A DNA stretch of 64,000 nt from NCBI GenBank assembly GCA_001414485.1, contig LLEY01000016.1:372001-436000 (forward strand), given 5' to 3'. This stretch comes from Calycina herbarum (lineage: Eukaryota > Ascomycota > Leotiomycetes > Helotiales > Pezizellaceae). The notes below the pieces were generated by a model. That model was not told the origin of the DNA. It worked only from the letters and a program-made list of their open reading frames with translations, and ran no database searches. Of the stretch, positions 13,701 to 24,300 are shown one piece after another; the stretch's first letter is position 1; each line of letters starts with the position of its first letter. Both the position numbers and the translations under genes were made by a program.

Positions 13701-15965
13701 CTAATCTTCTTAGAAAAAGAAGAAGAATATAAAGAATATATTAGAAAAGTTTTATAACAACTTATAAAAGTAAACTCTTAGTTAAAACTCTTAAAATACA
13801 AGTTTGGAGTAACTTAGACACTTTTCCTAGAATAGGTATTTAGCCTAGAAAAAATAGAAATAGATCTAGTAAAGATCTAAGACGTCTTAAACTAGAAATT
13901 ACTAGAGAATATAAAAGATATATAGTCCTTTCTTAGATTTATAAACTTTTATTATCCGTTTATTTAAGACTATATAAAGATTACTAAACTAATATCGAGA
14001 CTAGTTAAAAAAGCTATTAAATTTATATAGAATAAATAGGCAGAGGATACTTTTTAGAAAATTAAAGCAAAGTTTATAGAAAAACCTATTCTACACGATT
14101 TTGATATAGATAAGCCTAGTATAGTCGAAACAGACGCCTTAGACATAGTAGTAGATACAGTTCACCTATAGCTAAATAATAAGGGAAAACTTATACCTAT
14201 TGTATATTATTCTAAGACATTTAACCTAGTATAATAAAACTATAGCATCTTTAATAAGGAATTACTTACTATAGTATTAACCTTAGAATACTAGAGAATC
14301 TATTTATAGCTAGTAAAACACCTAGTTATAGTTTTATCTAACTATAAGAATCTTAAGACATTTATAATAACTAAGGAACTTATAACTAAATAATTAGCTA
14401 AATAGTTAGAGATATTAGGAGGATTTAACATTATTATTTAATATATAAAGAGAATATCAAATACTTGAGCTAATACTCTTAGCCGGAAACCAGGATACGA
14501 GGGGAATAAGGAGTATAAGAAGATTATAATCTTAAAAACTCTTAAGAATAGAGACCTAGTACCTACTATATACGAAATAGTAGTAATAAATAATATATAA
14601 ATAGACAAAATCTAGAATATATATAAAGGTTATAACTAATATATAAAAGGGAAGTTATAAGTTCCTAGCTTATATATAAAGGAGTTTATATAAGAATACT
14701 ATACTATACCTACTTATAGTTACCAAGGAATTCGTAGAACCCTTTAGAGGATAAGATAATACTACTATATTAATCGGTTATCCGTAATAGTTAAGGAAGT
14801 AATAGTAGAATATAATACCTATACTAGGAACAAGGCTTCCTACTATACTCCTTATAAACAGATAAATACTACTCTAATACTATAGATACCTTAGAAATTA
14901 ATATCTATAGATTTTATTATTAAATTACTAAAATCTAAAGATCTAATAATAGGAGTTAAATATAATACGATCCTAGTTATTATAGAACGACTTATAAAAT
15001 ATATAATCCTAATAGTATATATAGAGTTAAGTATAGCTAAGGAATTAGCATTTACATTCCTTAGAGAAGTAGTCTTAAGATATAGACTACCTAAAGAGAT
15101 ACTCTTAGACAGAGATAAGCTCTTCACCTTAAAATTTTAGATCGCTCTTATAGAACGATTAGGTATAAAAAGGAAGCTCTCTACAGCTTTCCACCCTTAA
15201 ACAAATAGAGGAAACGAATAGATAAATCAAGTAGTTAAAACATACCTTTGTTATTATATAAACTACTAGTAAGACAACTATATAGAACTACTACCCTTAG
15301 TATAGTTTACCTACAATAGTTTAGTAACGGAAACGACACTTATTACGCTATTCTATACTAATTTTAAGTATAAATTATTAGTGTATTAAGAACCGCTATC
15401 TACGATTATTAACAACTACCTTACTTATATTTAGGTCTCGAAAATCAAGAGTCTATATAAGGAACTTATAAAGGACCTGTAATTTATAGCAGAAAGAAAT
15501 ACGTACTACTATAATAAACGACGTAGTTAGGAGCTAACGCTAAAAGAGAGGGATAAAGTCTACTTAGTATAAAAGAACATTAATACAAAAAGACTAAGTA
15601 ATAAACTAGATTATAAAAAACTTAGACCATTTAAAATCAAATATATTAAAAGACCTTTAAATTATAAATTAACACTACTAAGGATAATAAACATCTACCT
15701 AGTATTCTATATATCTCTACTTAAACTAGCACTACCAGGAGTACTACTAGCCCTACTTATAGAAATTCAACTAGTAAACCTAAACACTAAGTATAAAGTT
15801 AAGAGAATTCTTAACTATAGACTTATTAAAGGATAAGTTAAGTATTTAATTAAATAGTTAGATTACCTATACTTAGAAAACACTTAAGAGCTAAAAAGTA
15901 ATCTTAACTATTACTTAGAGGAACTTCGGAAGTTCTACTACTAAAACCCAGGGTTACCTATATCT
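10796..15965 (+). pseudogene. RIP-inactivated gag-pol of chromovirus copy 1
   Basis: An ATG at 10796 opens gag, which soon meets TAA/TAG codons. The zinc knuckle at 11625-11670 keeps its first Cys, while later ligands read Tyr. Reverse transcriptase spans about 13.3-13.9 kb with YYLDN at 13683-13697. RNase H lies about 14.1-14.4 kb. Integrase lies about 14.7-15.6 kb, with HPQTN near 15195. The C-terminus (about 15762-15955) has the layout of a chromodomain, with a hydrophobic strand, YLIK and a terminal helix. Domain order is that of Ty3/gypsy chromoviruses. It is non-functional. Confidence 0.85.
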
Positions 15966-16521
15966 CGTAGTTAGAAGGGAAAGCTTCGAGGAAAGCTAAA
16001 TTAAGAGTTGGCTTAGTAACAAAAGCAGGGTTGCTAGAAGAAGAGGGGGCCGCTAGCTAGGTAACCTCTAATTCTCTCTCTTCTTTCTCTTTCTCTGCTC
16101 GTTCTTTTTCATCAGCTTTATTAAGTTCTTATAGGTTAGTAAGACTACGACAGAGTATTTCTTACTCCTACTCTATAAAGAAGCGTTATTATTTTCGTAG
16201 GCGAAGGATCTTCTATATAGCTTCTTCCTAAATCTTATAAGCTGTCTCTTCCTCTTACTATAACCTCCGCTTCTAAGTATTAATAGATTCCTACTTGAAA
16301 ATTAAGAGTATTCGATTTTATAACTTAATATCGTAAGATTTGCCCTTCCTAGTATACTTAGAACACTTAGAGCCACCAAGAACGCTGATATATCGATAAC
16401 TGGTTTTCGCGTTTATATAGTAAGTATAAGGAATTATTTCACGTCTTAAACGTTTGATTCGAAGAGCGTTAAGGGTCTTATATTATTTAAGCTTATCTTT
16501 TAAGAGAGGTATTAACAATAT
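15958..16521 (-). pseudogene. Antisense accessory ORF of chromovirus copy 1
   Basis: Read on the minus strand from about 16521 (ATA where its homologue has ATG) to TAG at 15958-15960. After allowing for RIP stops, this frame aligns along nearly its whole length with the antisense ORF of the second chromovirus (35682-36269). Shared features are KCSKYTRK, a following long helix rich in Glu, Lys, Arg and (by position) Gln, an EKEKEERE-type charged run, and the ending SNPAF..NYEI. It is convergent with pol and overlaps the last codons of pol. Stops are TAG/TAA at likely CAG/CAA positions. Function is unknown; a cysteine-cluster plus coiled-coil protein is what the sequence suggests. Confidence 0.55.
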
Positions 16522-16610
16522 AATAGGAACTGAGGAGGCTGCTAGCCTCTTAACGATATTTCTTAGGCTATACTTAAGCGTAGGGACACGCTAGTCTAAG
16601 AAGGGAATAG

Positions 16611-17074
16611 TGTTACAAATCACAGTATACGTAGTAAGTAGTCTAGATAGCGTTCTAATAGGATAAGATATAATATCCGGGAAAGGAAAGTAACATAGGA
16701 GGAAATCAGTAATATAGAAGGACATTAAGGATTTCAGGATCTCACTATTGTAGTAATGTTAGAAGTCACGTGGGGTCATGTGACGTGATCGCCTACATCG
16801 CTCTAATCGCCTTAATCGCGAGCGACGCGAGCGACGCGAGCGATGTAAGCGACGTACGTAGGAAACAAAGGTTCTATATAAGACTGGCACGTCTGCCATT
16901 AGATAGGAGCTTCGTACTCAACTTTAGTTATTAATCTTATCATCTTATTTAACATCTTTGATATAAGTAACGAGTTCACTTCTAAGTAAGCAACCCAGCG
17001 CATTTATACTTCTTACTGTATACCAACCTTCGAGACTTAGTCATCTTTGTTTAGTTCGTTTGAGTTTCGTTACA
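16611..17074 (+). repeat. 3' LTR of chromovirus copy 1 (464 bp)
   Basis: Same length as the 5' LTR. Here the 9-bp unit gcgacgcga is clearer, repeated in tandem around 16818-16845. It ends GTTACA at 17069-17074. Confidence 0.9.
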
Positions 17075-17305
17075 CCAGGTCTGTAACAAACGTAGGAATC
17101 GCCTACGATTTTACTAGCTAACTATTCAGACACTAAACCCCGGTATTACTAGCCGTCTAGGTAGTCTCTGATTACCTAGCTATTTAAGGTTGTCGATATA
17201 CTAATCCGAATCTAGGCTGAATCAAATTCGAAGCAGGTATGCCGGCGCGCTCGAGTAAGATATTATAACAGGCCGTCCCCGGCGGAGTCGAATTTAGTCT
17301 TTTAA

Positions 17306-17579
17306 TATAATAATACAAAACAGATACTACTATAAAAGAGGTATATAGAAGTGTGTTCGATAGAATAACATATCCGAATACTAGGCTCTAATACGAAGGA
17401 AAAGACTAAATTAGTCTTTCCCGATAGAGAGGAGGCAGCTATTTATAAGAGGTTCGGATAATAGTAAGTCCAGAAGCTATCTGGCTTTTCTAAAACCTAA
17501 AACAACATCTATATCGTATTCTATTCGGCACGTAGACTCGGCAATTCCAATTCTGATCATTCCTGATAGTTCTATCACA
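17306..17579 (-). repeat. 5' LTR of the gypsy element (274 bp)
   Basis: Partner of 3062-3335. On the minus strand it begins TGTGATAGAAC and is followed on the + strand by the duplicated target TCTAA at 17580-17584. Confidence 0.88.
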
Positions 17580-17584
17580 TCTAA

Positions 17585-17874
17585 GAGCTTTTAAAGAAGC
17601 TTTAAATAAAGATTCTACTAATAATATAAAGTAGATAATAGAATAATATAAGAGTCTTATTTACGATATATAACGAGGTTTTAGATACTAATTCCGGCGC
17701 TTACGTAAGTGTTTTAGCCTAAGGTTCTAGGCTAATATTACACTATTAAGCCAACCGAGTCACGTGCACTGCGTAATATAGTAGCAGTGCCGAAGATTCA
17801 AAAATTTGCGACGTGTAACAAAGAGTGGCTTCAGAGTTCGTGGAGCCACCTTGTGTAAATACCTCATGTGATTG
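17585..17874. other. 5' flank and presumed promoter of the phosphatase gene
   Basis: The first 160 bp are TA-rich and RIP-like, continuing the repeat-side composition. From about 17745 the sequence turns to normal composition, with CACGTG at 17761-17766, the only core-like motif I see. The whole distance from the transposon's target duplication to the start codon is 290 bp, so any promoter must be short or lie partly in damaged DNA. Confidence 0.5.
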
Positions 17875-19669
17875 ATGCTTGCCTCAGCAGTACTGGTAGT
17901 TGTCTTACTAGCCGTACTGCTTCGTGCTCTTGAGTTTCTTGGAGTCTTTCCCTCCAAAACGGCGACGTCGTCCACTCCCCATATTATGGCCGTTGTTGCT
18001 CATCCAGTTGTCACGGATCTGACCGTATGTATCTTCTCTCCGGCAGTTTCTCCTTCTCCTTCTACCTGCGACCTGGACCCGCGAATCTGGCACCGCGTAG
18101 AGAAGGAGCTCTACCTATATACATCTCAGCAGAGTGCATGGCTGTATGTAGCGCTAGCGGATGAGGAAGAGCTTGCAGCTGAGGACCTGCTGGTTATGGA
18201 TATCAGAGTCGGCGAGCCGCCTCCCAACCCTAGCCCAGGTCATTCATGGGAGAGTCGACCTGGCGGCATCTGGGTGCTGAGAAGCAAGTTCTCTGGCAAT
18301 ATTGAGATTGACCAGGCGGTGACAGAGGTGGACGTTCTCTTTGGTATAGATGCTGTTGACCCACGACCACAATGGGCTCTCCTGCGATCATCGCTCCAAC
18401 TTAACGCTCAGCCAAAGGTACCAGTTGCAAGACTAAGCGTACTCCACGGCAGGGCCAAGCTGAGGCCCGATGCTCGGGCGGCTTTGAGAGTCAGGGAGGA
18501 TAGCAAATTCCAGATTGTCCAGATCTCGGACATGCACATGGTCACTGGTGTTGGGGTATGCAAAGATGCTATTGATGCCCATGGGAAGAATCTGCCAGAG
18601 AGCGAGGCTGACCCACGGACGGTAGACTTCATTGGAAAGATCCTGGATATCGAGAAACCAGACCTTGTGATTCTCACTGGAGATCAGTTGCACCACGACA
18701 TCTCCGACAGCCAATCTGCCCTCTTCAAGGTCGTTGCTCCTATCATCGAGCGTTCTATCCCATTCGCAGCCGTCTTTGGCAATCATGATAGTGAGGGCAT
18801 CCACGCATTATCACGTGAGTAACCAGAGCTAGCGATCGACAACAGACTGCTTTGCTCCGCAAGATAGTTATGCAATCCTAATAAGTATTCTTGCTAACTA
18901 GATTACAGGCACGGCACAGATGTCAATACTTCAGAATCTGCCTTTTAGCCTCTGCGAGTCAGGCCCAGAGCAGGTCGACGGCATAGGCAACTTCTACCTT
19001 CACGTCCTGGCTCCCGCCCCGTCACAGCTCCCGTTATCGACTTTATATTTCCTGGATTCGCACGGTCAAATACCGAGCAAGATACACAATCCCGACTATG
19101 ACCCTATTAAGCAAAGCCAAATTGACTGGTTCACGAACACTTCCCAAGCGCAACGAAGCGCGCGTGAGAAGGACGATAACGACAACCGCTTTCATCTGTC
19201 TCTGGCCTTCCTACACATCCCTCTTCCCGAGTTCGGAGACTGCCATCTTAGTATACGCAACGGCCACCGGAGGGAACCGACTGAGGGCCCCAGCTTCAAT
19301 TCCCATTTCTACGACGCTTTGGTCAAAGGAGGCATATCAGCATTAGGCTGCGGGCACGATCACGTGAACGACTTTTGCGCTCTGCTGCCACAACAAACGC
19401 AGCAGGATGGCGACAAAACCCCTCAGCCTGGCCCTTGGCTATGCTATGCAGGTGGCAGTGGGTTCGGGGGATATTGTTCGTACGGCAGAAAGCGATTTCA
19501 CCGACGCACGCGGGTTTGGGAACTCGATGTGAGTACCAGGAGCTTGAAGACTTGGAAGCGGGTCGAACATGCTATGGACAGAGTTGATGAGCTGGTGCTT
19601 GTGGAAAGTGGAGCGGTAGTTGATCCCCCTGGAAAAGAATATGAAGGCAGAAGCTGTGTAGTGAGCTGA
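17875..19669 (+). CDS. Dcr2-like calcineurin-family metallophosphatase
   Basis: Two exons, 17875-18814 and 18909-19669, with a 94-bp intron (gtgagt..ttacag, ctaac branch site), give 566 residues. The start is the first ATG of the open frame. Residues 4-24 form a hydrophobic signal-anchor, suggesting secretory-pathway or membrane attachment. The metallophosphatase motifs appear in order: DMH (219-221), TGDQ (268-271), GNHD (302-305), the LHIP histidine (416) and GHDH (462-465). A glycine/tyrosine-rich end, GGSGFGGYCSYGR, precedes RVWELD. This end and the length match yeast Dcr2 (about 580 residues), a phosphatase linked to cell-cycle start and to dampening of the unfolded-protein response. That role is family knowledge, not shown here. 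All metal-ligand motifs are present and no stop or frameshift is seen, although the gene lies between two large RIP-damaged transposon stacks. Confidence 0.9.
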
Positions 19670-20044
19670 AGCTGATATCGCTACGTGATGCAGCAAAAAG
19701 CATAGGGAGACTACCAAGCAGCTATAGAACTCTTCATAATACCCGGGCAGTTTAGGAGTTTCATATTTGAGAGAGTCGTTGATTTGAACGACTACACTTG
19801 CTTAATCTCAGTGATGGGATTGGCAGCCTTTCGTTTGATATTCGAGGAGGCGGAGGAAAAGAACAATGTTTATAAGGGGAACACATTTTGAGGCACGCCC
19901 TGCCTTCAGCACAGCTTTCTCAGTTACTTGAATAAAACGACCGAAACTAAATACAAATATGTAACTACCCACGAAGACCAGATTCCTTCCGGCAGGGTGT
20001 ATATATTTCAGGCTTCTTCCGATGTCGTCTTAACAAAGCAAGCC
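19670..20044. other. Convergent intergenic region after the phosphatase gene
   Basis: Contains the 3' untranslated region of the phosphatase gene. It ends at the stop codon (20045-20047) of the wrecked gene on the other strand. The composition is ordinary and not RIP-like. A candidate polyadenylation-type signal, aataaa, lies at 19931-19936. Nothing else is recognised. Confidence 0.5.
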
Positions 20045-22656
20045 TTATACTCTATTAAGCTGCTCGTCAATTTCATCCTTCCCTACCAACTCTTCTATTT
20101 CTCCCTATAGTGTGTTACAGTGAGTTGCAAATTAAGCTTCACTTTTGACAATATTTTATAAACCCTGCGTTTTCAGAAAATTTCTTATTTCCTAGATACT
20201 CTTTCCCTCTTTACTTAATAATAACATATGTTATTATATTCCTAAGAACAGCTAATAAGAGCTCTATACCCCCTTTCTTACTCTATAAACTTTTTAGGAA
20301 GAAAACAGACACTTTTATATATGTTAAAATCTTTATAGAGTCTTAGCAAAGACTACTTAACTTTATAGGAGTATAAAAAAATTTCTTATAAAAAGGGGTT
20401 TTCTAAGAATTAACTATTACTAAGTTTATTCTTATTATACTTACTTAGATATAGTAATAAATAGAGAGGAGGTATAAGAAGATATAGCAGTTCTTTCTAG
20501 CTAGGTCTTATATCTTAAAGAGTACTTTAGTTTTCTGTTTTCTAAAATAAATAAGGAAAAAACCTAGGAAGAAAAGAGCACGGTTTACAAAAAAGGTGTT
20601 AAAAAGGAAGCTTAATTCGCAACTCACTGTAGCGTCCTCCTCCCGGCCCCAACTTTGAAGCCAACCCTCTAGAACATTCATGAATTCAAGGACCTAAGAA
20701 TATTGTATTCCCTACTAATCTACAATGATTCGTATCGCCTCTTACATAGTCTACTCTGCTGCCAGAGTCTTCCCTTGGTTAAATTGACTACGAGAAACGA
20801 TTTTCAGAGATTCTATCCTCTTAACAAGTCTCCTAGCATATATCTCATATTCTTAAAGCAACGAAAGGACTTCTAGCGTCATCTCCTCCGCTTCGTCATA
20901 ACGTCCCTGTCTATTCAAATTATACGCCAGGTTAAGCATCACCCGCGGGGTTAGGAGTCTAGGAATGCCTCCAAATTAAGTAAGGAGATTTCACAGAAGC
21001 TGTTCTTCTTCTTGATAATTTGTAATCTCGTATACGCACTTTACGTAATCAAGACGAACAGACACAGCGAGTCGACTGAACGTTCCGAGTTCGCTATCAA
21101 AAGTATCAGTAGTGCTTTTCTAAGTTTGTGCCATGGCCTGGTTAAGAGATTCCGAGTTAAGTTCATCGAGAAGCCGACATATTTGACCCTAAGGATGCCC
21201 CTTCCTGGTGACTTTTGCGGACATTCTTTTGATGAAGTTACGAAGAAAGGAAGTTACTTCAGGGAGCCCGGTTTGTATGAGGTGGATGAACACTTCGAGA
21301 AAGCAGGCTAGGGTTCGAGGATGCTCGGCTCGAAGGATTTGTTCGACAAGAGCAGAGGCTTTGGAAAGTGCGCGGCGAAACTCGACGTGCAATCCCTTTT
21401 CTATGAGCATGGTAGCAGTAAAGCAGTACGAGTCGAAATCGTTGCATGGGTTATTATGTAACTTGGCGCCATTTGGAGCTAGGAGGGTCCCATCGTCGTC
21501 TAAAATCATATTTCGACAAGAGTTTTCGAAATACACCTTGATATTGTGGAACAGATTCTCAGGAACCAACAGAGCCTGAGGTGGAGACGGTGTACTTGCC
21601 ATGGCCAAGATCGCCTCGACATCTGCTCCAGCCGGGTCCAGCATCAGATAGAAATACTTTGTCCAACAGCAAAAGAGCATATCCCCAATACGGCCTTCGA
21701 AATATGGCACACTGACTGCATCTGGCCATTTTATTTTGATTAGACCATTCGCGGCCAGCGTTAGTAGGGTCCTTAGATCAAGTGTTCTTAGCGTATTATC
21801 CATGTCTATTCTTGGATCTCTTCTACTCTCTTGTGACTGAGCATTGATCGTTCGGGCGTATGTATGTCGATATCGCTAGTAGCTGGTGCAAGCGAGGAGC
21901 TCGCGGCCCATCCGATTTGAGATTGCCGGCTAGGTTGAAATTGAAGAGGGATAAGCCTTCGAAAAGGTTCGCGAAGTGTTTGTAAGATGTTGTCGCTTAG
22001 ATCATTCCAACCTTCCTCGCATTTATCAACAATGCCAAGGTCTTGAAGGAACTTGATGACCTTGTCGAAGATGTCCCCTTTGATTGGCACATACTGCTCC
22101 CAGCTTTCAAAAGAGTTAGAAATCTTCCCAACAGCAGACGGCGGGACTTACACAAGGTCGCTAGTTTCCTCAGGAAAGGCTATTATGCATCCAGAACATA
22201 AGGCCTGCATAAATCCACGGTATCTTCGACCGACCTTCACCCAGCCCGTCACCCTCGCCCAAACGGTATCAGGGTTATGTATCCCTGATCCACAAATCCC
22301 AGCAACGACGCCACCACTTTTAACTATGGAACATCGCTGCTTTGTCCCGTTAAGCTTTGAGATATTATTATAGTATTGAATTGTTAGGAATCTCCATAAG
22401 ATCCTATCAAGTGCGCGACCTGTTGCGCGACGTGCTTCCACACTACACGTGTATTCGTAGTGATCTGCTAGAGACTGAAAGTCGAAACTGTTTTAGGACG
22501 ACTAGTAGGAAAGATTACAATGGGCTTTAAGCGCCTCTGCAACACTCTCAGGGATGCCGATGTCTTTGGATTTGATTGACCACAATGAACCAAGTTTAGG
22601 TGTTCGGGAAATCCTGTCCTTGGGCGATGAATTCACGCCCTGGGAAGGAGGATTAG
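20045..22656 (-). pseudogene. 3' and middle parts of a wrecked TPR-like protein gene
   Basis: Read on the minus strand from 22656 to TAA at 20045-20047. Long readable blocks are 22441-22148, 22090-21806, 21803-21189 and onward to 20630; the reading resumes at 20117. One block contains a TPR-type helix pair (NLAYNLNRQGRYDEAEE). The last codons after the MITE (GEIEELVGKDEIDEQL) keep the same frame, so the MITE lies in the coding region. A probable intron separates 22148 from about 22090 (gtaagt..gagcag). In-frame TAG/TAA codons are frequent, mostly where CAG, CAA, CGA or TGG is plausible. The 5' part continues at 43825-43464 beyond the retrotransposon. The blocks resemble large fungal proteins with C-terminal tetratricopeptide repeats; I cannot name the family securely. 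Confidence 0.65.
20118..20629. mobile_element. MITE-like element with 20-bp-class inverted ends (512 bp)
   Basis: The left end CAGTGAGTTGCAAATTAAGC and the right end, its inverted copy (GCTTAATTCGCAACTCACTG), differ at one base. Both ends are flanked by TA (20116-20117 and 20630-20631), the target of Tc1/mariner-type transposases. The interior is TA-rich, RIP-like and without any usable frame. It is too short to encode a transposase, so it is a non-autonomous or decayed element. It splits the minus-strand gene between a GCT codon and the final 24 codons. Confidence 0.8.
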
Positions 22657-22813
22657 TGTCAGAAATCAGGTGATTTGGGGGCCAAATCTTGGTGCTTAAT
22701 AAGCCCTTGGAACATATTTAGACTGTTTGTCTATATAGACAACTTAGACTCGTAATCATCGAATCCATCAATACACAGATCAAAACTATTACTTCCATCC
22801 CCTATTCTTGATA
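22657..22813 (+). repeat. 5' LTR of the host copia element
   Basis: Paired with 43308-43463. One extra G (gggggcc against agggcc) accounts for the length difference; the others are transitions. Only about eight sites differ, so these LTRs are less mutated than the interior. Confidence 0.9.
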
Positions 22814-22929
22814 GGTTATAAGCCTGGATTATCCGCAATTGATACAATTAATCCTATACTCTTATTTATCTAAAACCCGACAATTTAGACCACTTTCCAG
22901 ATAAATCCACCTCTATCACTAGAATTACT

Positions 22930-23827
22930 AATTCTATTAAAATAGTATCAACTTTAGCTACTCTATCCTTATTCTCTATTATAAATCCACTTTATATAGT
23001 ATCTACTACATCTTTAAAGCTTATTATTAAAACTCGGTATACTACTATCTTTAATATAAGTCTTATAGTTTTAAACTAGAACAACTATACTCTCTAGGAG
23101 TTAATAATTAAAGGAGTACTCTATAGTATCCGTAGACTTACTATTATTAACAAAAGCAAAGACTATACTATATACGAAGCAGATTAAGTCCTCTACTAAG
23201 ACTTTGTCTCCTAGTATAACTAAACCGTAGTATACCTTACTAAGTTACTTAAAAGCAAGATTCTTAAAAAGCTCGAAGATAATAACTTTAAACAACTAGC
23301 TGAGATATAAATCTATCTAAAGAGATTTAATCTATTCTAAGATATTATATTTATTAATAGTATAAACGAGGAACTTAGAGTCTTATACTAGGATTATAAT
23401 ACTAAACGATTTAATAACTTTTATTAACAACTTTGTTAATACTATATATTTCTTAAGAACTTTACTTCTCTAATAACTAACTAGAATATAGTAAATATTA
23501 TACGAGTTATTCTACTAAATATAGTTAATTAGTAGAATACTAAAAGAGATATTCGAGAAATTAGTATAGATATTAATAAAGCTATAGATATCTATATCTA
23601 AATAGAATAAGACCTTAACTCTTAAAAATCTAGAATTCTACTTAAAACTTTCTCTAAACGAAATTCTATAAAATATAGCCGTTAGTAGAGTCTGCTAGCT
23701 AAACCTACTACTAGATAAGTAATATATATAAATATATAAGGAAACAGTTATAGAGGAGATAGTAGTAATAGAGAACGTAGATAAGAAAGAGGAAGAGGAA
23801 GAGGTCGTAGTAACCGTAGTAACCGAG
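22930..23827 (+). pseudogene. gag part of the host copia element
   Basis: A broken frame with a copia-type gag layout and an Arg/Gly-rich C-terminal run (RERGRGRGRSNRS near 23780-23820) just before the chromovirus insertion point. It resumes at 36801 with a damaged zinc knuckle (read NYYQYKRYQKRDYKDFYK). Stops are TAA/TAG. Confidence 0.6.
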
Positions 23828-24266
23828 TGTTACGAATCACGTGTAGATATATAACGAGTGAAGACTAGGCGGCGCTCTGACAGGTTAAGCACTATCGGAA
23901 ACTCTTATAAACAAAAAGAGGGATTCTTAGACTAGCTAAGCGATTCATAGATTTCTTTAGATAAGAAACATTACGTAACCTAGTCGCCTAAGTCGCTTAA
24001 GTCGTCTGTCGACTAAAGCGATTAGAGCGAGCGACTAGAGCGATTAGAACGGGAGACTACAGTTCTATATAAGACTAGCACGTCTGCTATTAGATAGGAG
24101 CTTCGTACTTAACTTTAGTTATTAATCTTATTATCTTATCTAATATCTTTAATATAAGTAACGAGTTTACTTCTAAGTAAACAACCTAGTATATCTATAC
24201 TTCTTACCTATATACCAACCTTCGAGACTTAGTCATCTTTGTTTAGTTCGTTTAAGTTTCGTTATA
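23828..24266 (+). repeat. 5' LTR of chromovirus copy 2 (439 bp)
   Basis: Paired with 36357-36795. U3 contains repeated agtcgc-type words followed by gcgatta/gcgagcgac words (about 23968-24048), then the TATA-like tctatataag at 24062. Confidence 0.9.
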
Positions 24267-24300
24267 CTTTAAGCACCTACTTAGAAGTAAGATCGCTACT

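Larger units (their letters stand above)
10299..17074 (+). mobile_element. Complete Ty3/gypsy chromovirus, copy 1 (6776 bp)
   Basis: Two 464-bp LTRs (10299-10762 and 16611-17074; TGTTAC..GTTAYA) are flanked by the 5-bp duplication CCAGG (10294-10298 and 17075-17079). The interior reads gag, CCHC knuckle, reverse transcriptase, RNase H, integrase and chromodomain on the + strand. A convergent antisense ORF follows before the 3' LTR. It is inserted in a solo LTR and is therefore the youngest element of this stack. All frames are broken by RIP. Confidence 0.92.
9979..17088. mobile_element. Solo LTR of another family, split by a chromovirus
   Basis: The insert starts TGTAACAAACC at 9979 and ends CTGTAACA at 17088. 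It is flanked by the 5-bp duplication AACGT (9974-9978 and 17089-17093). Removing it rejoins the gypsy interior exactly as it reads in the related element at 37177 (..attaacg / caggaatcgcc..). The solo LTR itself is 329 bp: 9979-10298 plus 17080-17088. Its last 60 bp are GC-rich and it holds a short internal repeat of aggaatggttc. No partner LTR is present, hence solo. Confidence 0.8.
3062..17579 (-). mobile_element. Full-length Ty3/gypsy retrotransposon with nested insertions
   Basis: A matched pair of 274-bp LTRs (3062-3335 and 17306-17579) in minus orientation is flanked by the 5-bp target duplication TCTAA (3057-3061 and 17580-17584). A purine tract on the minus strand lies directly beside the 3' LTR (3336-3350). 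Minus-strand coding remnants run in the order gag, zinc knuckle (8612 down to about 8571), reverse transcriptase with YLDN (about 7017-6997), RNase H and integrase, which is Ty3/gypsy order. An inserted solo LTR (9979-17088) interrupts it. Without that insertion the element is about 7.4 kb. A convergent antisense gene lies at 3840-4434. Confidence 0.9.

Noticed and set aside
14891..15127. 78-codon minus-strand frame
   Set aside because: Shadow of the integrase region of chromovirus copy 1; low-complexity Ser/Ile/Leu composition from RIP DNA.
1..17584. Possible centromere or subtelomere
   Set aside because: No telomeric repeats, and a nested retroelement block alone does not show either; the window is too small to decide.
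18408..18804. Minus-strand frames of 89 and 123 codons
   Set aside because: Shadows of the phosphatase gene exon 1, whose + strand frame has motifs and a splice site.
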